From JBLHKE01 sp047619485 (GTDB lineage: Bacteria; Verrucomicrobiota; Verrucomicrobiia; Verrucomicrobiales; DEV007), in contig JBLHKE010000077.1 of NCBI GenBank assembly GCA_047619485.1, forward strand, positions 1 through 16,640: a stretch of DNA of 16,640 bases. Direction: 5' to 3'. Under the pieces are notes generated by a model that saw nothing but the letters and a program-made list of their open reading frames with translations, ran no database searches and was not told the DNA's origin. Shown here in pieces: positions 15,329-16,640 of this stretch. Every line of letters begins with the position of its first letter. Within the stretch, counting starts at the first letter, position 1. The position numbers were made by a program, and so were the translations under genes.

Positions 15329-15498
15329 ATAATCAATGAGAATGCGATGGCTGGGTAGAGCAGCAGATACGCAATGGCTGCGAGGAAGCTCGGCTCGTCG
15401 ACGAGGGGGATTAGACCCTCCCAGATCGAACCCGCGCCCGCGATCAGGGACCCGATGATGCCGAGGGTGAGGATGAGCTGCCGTTTCTTGCGAGGCGG
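15310..15498 (-). other. 62-codon membrane-protein-like frame directly behind the M48 stop codon, same frame
   Basis: Directly after the M48 stop TAG (15501-15499) the same frame stays open for 62 codons to TAA at 15312-15310. The encoded sequence begins PPRKKRQ, then a hydrophobic helix (LILTLGIIGSLIAGAGSIW), a short polar loop with VDEPS, and a second helix (FLAAIAYLLLYPAIAFSLI) ending ITFKHV. Third codon positions are mostly C or G (ATC, CTC, GCG dominate), as in real genes here. No ATG, GTG or TTG lies near its beginning; the first possible start is CTG at codon 17. It may be a C-terminal extension reached by stop readthrough, a recently separated tail, or a small gene with an unusual start. 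Confidence 0.5.
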
Positions 15499-16290
15499 CT
15501 AGCGGTTCTGCTCGTAGATCGGGACGACTTGCGGCATGTAGGCTTCGAGCCTGGCGATGCGGGTCGAGTCAGAGGGGTGGGTGCTCATGAATTGTGGCGC
15601 GCCGCCGCCGCCTTTGAATTTGGAGAAGCGCTCCCACAGCCCGATCGATTCGCGCGGATCGTAACCCGCGCGTGCCATGTAGAGCGCACCGAGCTCATCC
15701 GCCTCGAGCTCCTGGGTGCGTGAGAATTTCAACACCGCCCCGGTGGCTCCGACGCCGACGCCAGCGAGGATGGCGGTCTTCCTGCCGCGCGACATCTCCT
15801 CGTTGCGGTTGAGGATCACTCCCGCGGCGGCCGTACCGACCCCGGCGAGGATCTGCTGGGACATGCGTTCGCCGCTGTGGCCAGCTTTGACGTGGCCGAT
15901 CTCATGACCGACGACTGCCGCGAGCGATGCTTCGTTCTGCGTGATTTGAAATAATCCGGTGTGCACCCCGACTTTCCCGCCGGGGAGCGCGAAGGCGTTT
16001 GGCGTGTCGTCTTCGAAGACGACAAATTCCCACTCAGCACCAGCCATTGTGATGACCTTGGTGAGGCGGGCAGCGACCCGCTGCAGCTGGCCGTTGTAAT
16101 TGGGATCGCGCGAGATTTTCTTCTGCTGCTTGTATTTCTGGAACTCGGATAGCCCCATCTCTTTTTGTTTGGCTGCTGGGATGAAAGAGACCTGCTTGCG
16201 ACCGGTGTCCTCGACGGTGGAGCAGGACGAGAGCGCGAAGGCGGTGAACAGCGCCACCGCGACGAAAGATGGGAGAATCTGGCACTTCAT
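15499..16290 (-). CDS. M48-family lipoprotein zinc metallopeptidase
   Basis: The 263-residue protein has a lipoprotein signal ending LSSC (20-23), so Cys23 should be lipidated and the enzyme anchored at the periplasmic face of a membrane. The M48 zinc site is HEIGH (129-133) within VVGHEIGHVKAGH; FSRTQELEAD (189-198) provides Glu194 as third ligand. NAFALPGGKVGVHTGL (98-113) and the STHPSDSTRIARLEAYMP end (236-253) are typical of the LoiP/YcaL-like group, and the length is normal, so the protein looks complete at its stop. Such peptidases act in envelope protein quality control. The same reading frame continues after the stop codon into a hydrophobic 62-codon segment. A candidate promoter with almost no leader is at 16297-16324. 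Confidence 0.93.
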   Translation of the reverse strand: MKCQILPSFVAVALFTAFALSSCSTVEDTGRKQVSFIPAAKQKEMGLSEFQKYKQQKKISRDPNYNGQLQRVAARLTKVITMAGAEWEFVVFEDDTPNAFALPGGKVGVHTGLFQITQNEASLAAVVGHEIGHVKAGHSGERMSQQILAGVGTAAAGVILNRNEEMSRGRKTAILAGVGVGATGAVLKFSRTQELEADELGALYMARAGYDPRESIGLWERFSKFKGGGGAPQFMSTHPSDSTRIARLEAYMPQVVPIYEQNR

Positions 16291-16296
16291 TTAGTA

Positions 16297-16324
16297 ACTA
16301 TAACGAGGCCATCGCTTCCGTAAA
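16297..16324 (-). promoter_or_regulatory. Candidate promoter of the M48 gene, possibly giving a leaderless mRNA
   Basis: On the minus strand TTTACG (16324-16319) and TATAGT (16302-16297) are 16 bases apart. The ATG begins only 6 bases after TATAGT, where transcription would normally start, and there is no Shine-Dalgarno sequence, so the mRNA may begin at the start codon. Confidence 0.3.
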
Positions 16325-16377
16325 GGGGGCGTGTGCGGCTTGCCGGCTGATCTGGTTTTCCCTTAGATTTTACCCAA

Positions 16378-16518
16378 ATGAACATCCGATTAGAACACAG
16401 CCGCGCCGTGACCCAGCGCCATTTTCTGCGCAATTGTAACACTGGCCTGGGAGCCGCTGCGCTCGGACCGCTGATGGGGCCGCGGGCGTTCGGCGCGGCG
16501 GATCCGCTCGCCCCTTAG
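16378..16518 (+). pseudogene. DUF1501 gene truncated by a repeat after 46 codons
   Basis: From the ATG at 16378 the frame reads MNIRLEHSRAVTQRHFLRNC, then a hydrophobic Ala/Gly/Leu stretch and AADPLAP before TAG (16516-16518). This is the N-terminus of DUF1501 (sulfatase-like) proteins, which normally run to over 400 residues and continue after the PLAP segment into their first core strand. Here the sequence switches to the 69-base repeat at 16514, whose first bases supply the stop. The twin-arginine motif is also degenerate: Gln-Arg replaces Arg-Arg before HFL. The gene is therefore probably dead. Whether the remainder resumes beyond the right edge cannot be seen. Confidence 0.75.
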
Positions 16519-16582
16519 GGCTTGTCAGTAAATAACTCCTACAATCTGCTGGTTATTTTGGCCATCACCCGCGTTAGCTTCC
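16514..16582 (+). repeat. 69-base repeat, copy 2 (inside the DUF1501 gene)
   Basis: Identical over 69 bases to 10575-10643, same orientation, with the hairpin AAATAAC (16530-16536) and GTTATTT (16552-16558). Beyond 16582 the sequence differs from copy 1 after a few bases but shows no DUF1501 coding, so the inserted element probably continues to the window edge. On the minus strand a frame of 37 codons (16638 to stop TGA 16527-16525) enters from the right edge and stops close to the repeat boundary, as the last codons of a transposase would, but I cannot identify it. Confidence 0.8.
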
Positions 16583-16640
16583 AACTCAAATAGCCCGCTA
16601 TAATCGCTGAAATCTGCCTTGGTGCTGGCTAAAATTTCTG

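Overview
The window reads like an ordinary chromosomal segment of a PVC-group bacterium, most likely Verrucomicrobiota. Pointers are a sulfatase with an N-terminal DUF1080 domain, a secreted PQQ-type propeller, a Tat-exported Gfo/Idh/MocA oxidoreductase, a DUF1501 fragment, many secreted or lipid-anchored proteins, G+C-rich coding sequence, and start codons mostly without Shine-Dalgarno sequences. The lineage call is inferred from gene content; no phylogenetic marker was tested.

Layout. 1-2948 (minus): a DUF1080-sulfatase fusion, open through the left edge, behind a secreted beta-propeller gene. 3048-3137 (minus): tRNA-Ser(GCT) with a small terminator hairpin. 3257-5704 (plus): lipoprotein, moeA (ATGA overlap) and a membrane zinc peptidase of the YugP type. 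5705-5923: a convergent spacer made largely of one long imperfect palindrome. 5924-8374 (minus): a tight cluster of a DUF1858-rhodanese protein lacking the rhodanese cysteine, an IscU/NifU-type Fe-S scaffold, and an SRPBCC-epimerase fusion. 8501-10579 (plus): pssA and a glucosyl-3-phosphoglycerate-synthase-like glycosyltransferase. 10580-10816: repeats and a good minus-strand terminator. 10817-14056 (minus): DoxX-like membrane protein, Tat-exported Gfo/Idh/MocA oxidoreductase and a secreted discoidin-domain protein. 14308-15000 (plus): a secreted protein of unknown function. 15001-15309: non-coding with repeats. 15310-16290 (minus): an M48 lipoprotein peptidase whose stop codon is followed in the same frame by a 62-codon hydrophobic reading frame. 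16378-16640 (plus): a DUF1501 gene cut after 46 codons by a repeat that also occurs at 10575.

How genes work together. Housekeeping functions (molybdenum cofactor, Fe-S assembly, phospholipid head groups) alternate with envelope and secreted proteins. The DUF1080-sulfatase and the exported oxidoreductase would suit degradation of sulfated or oxidised sugars, but they are about 10 kb apart and the link is inference. No CRISPR array, phage module, complete insertion sequence or recognisable defence system was seen. The points most worth checking are the reading frame behind the M48 stop, the shared 69-base repeat that ends two genes, the cysteine-less rhodanese beside the Fe-S scaffold, and the DUF1080-sulfatase fusion.
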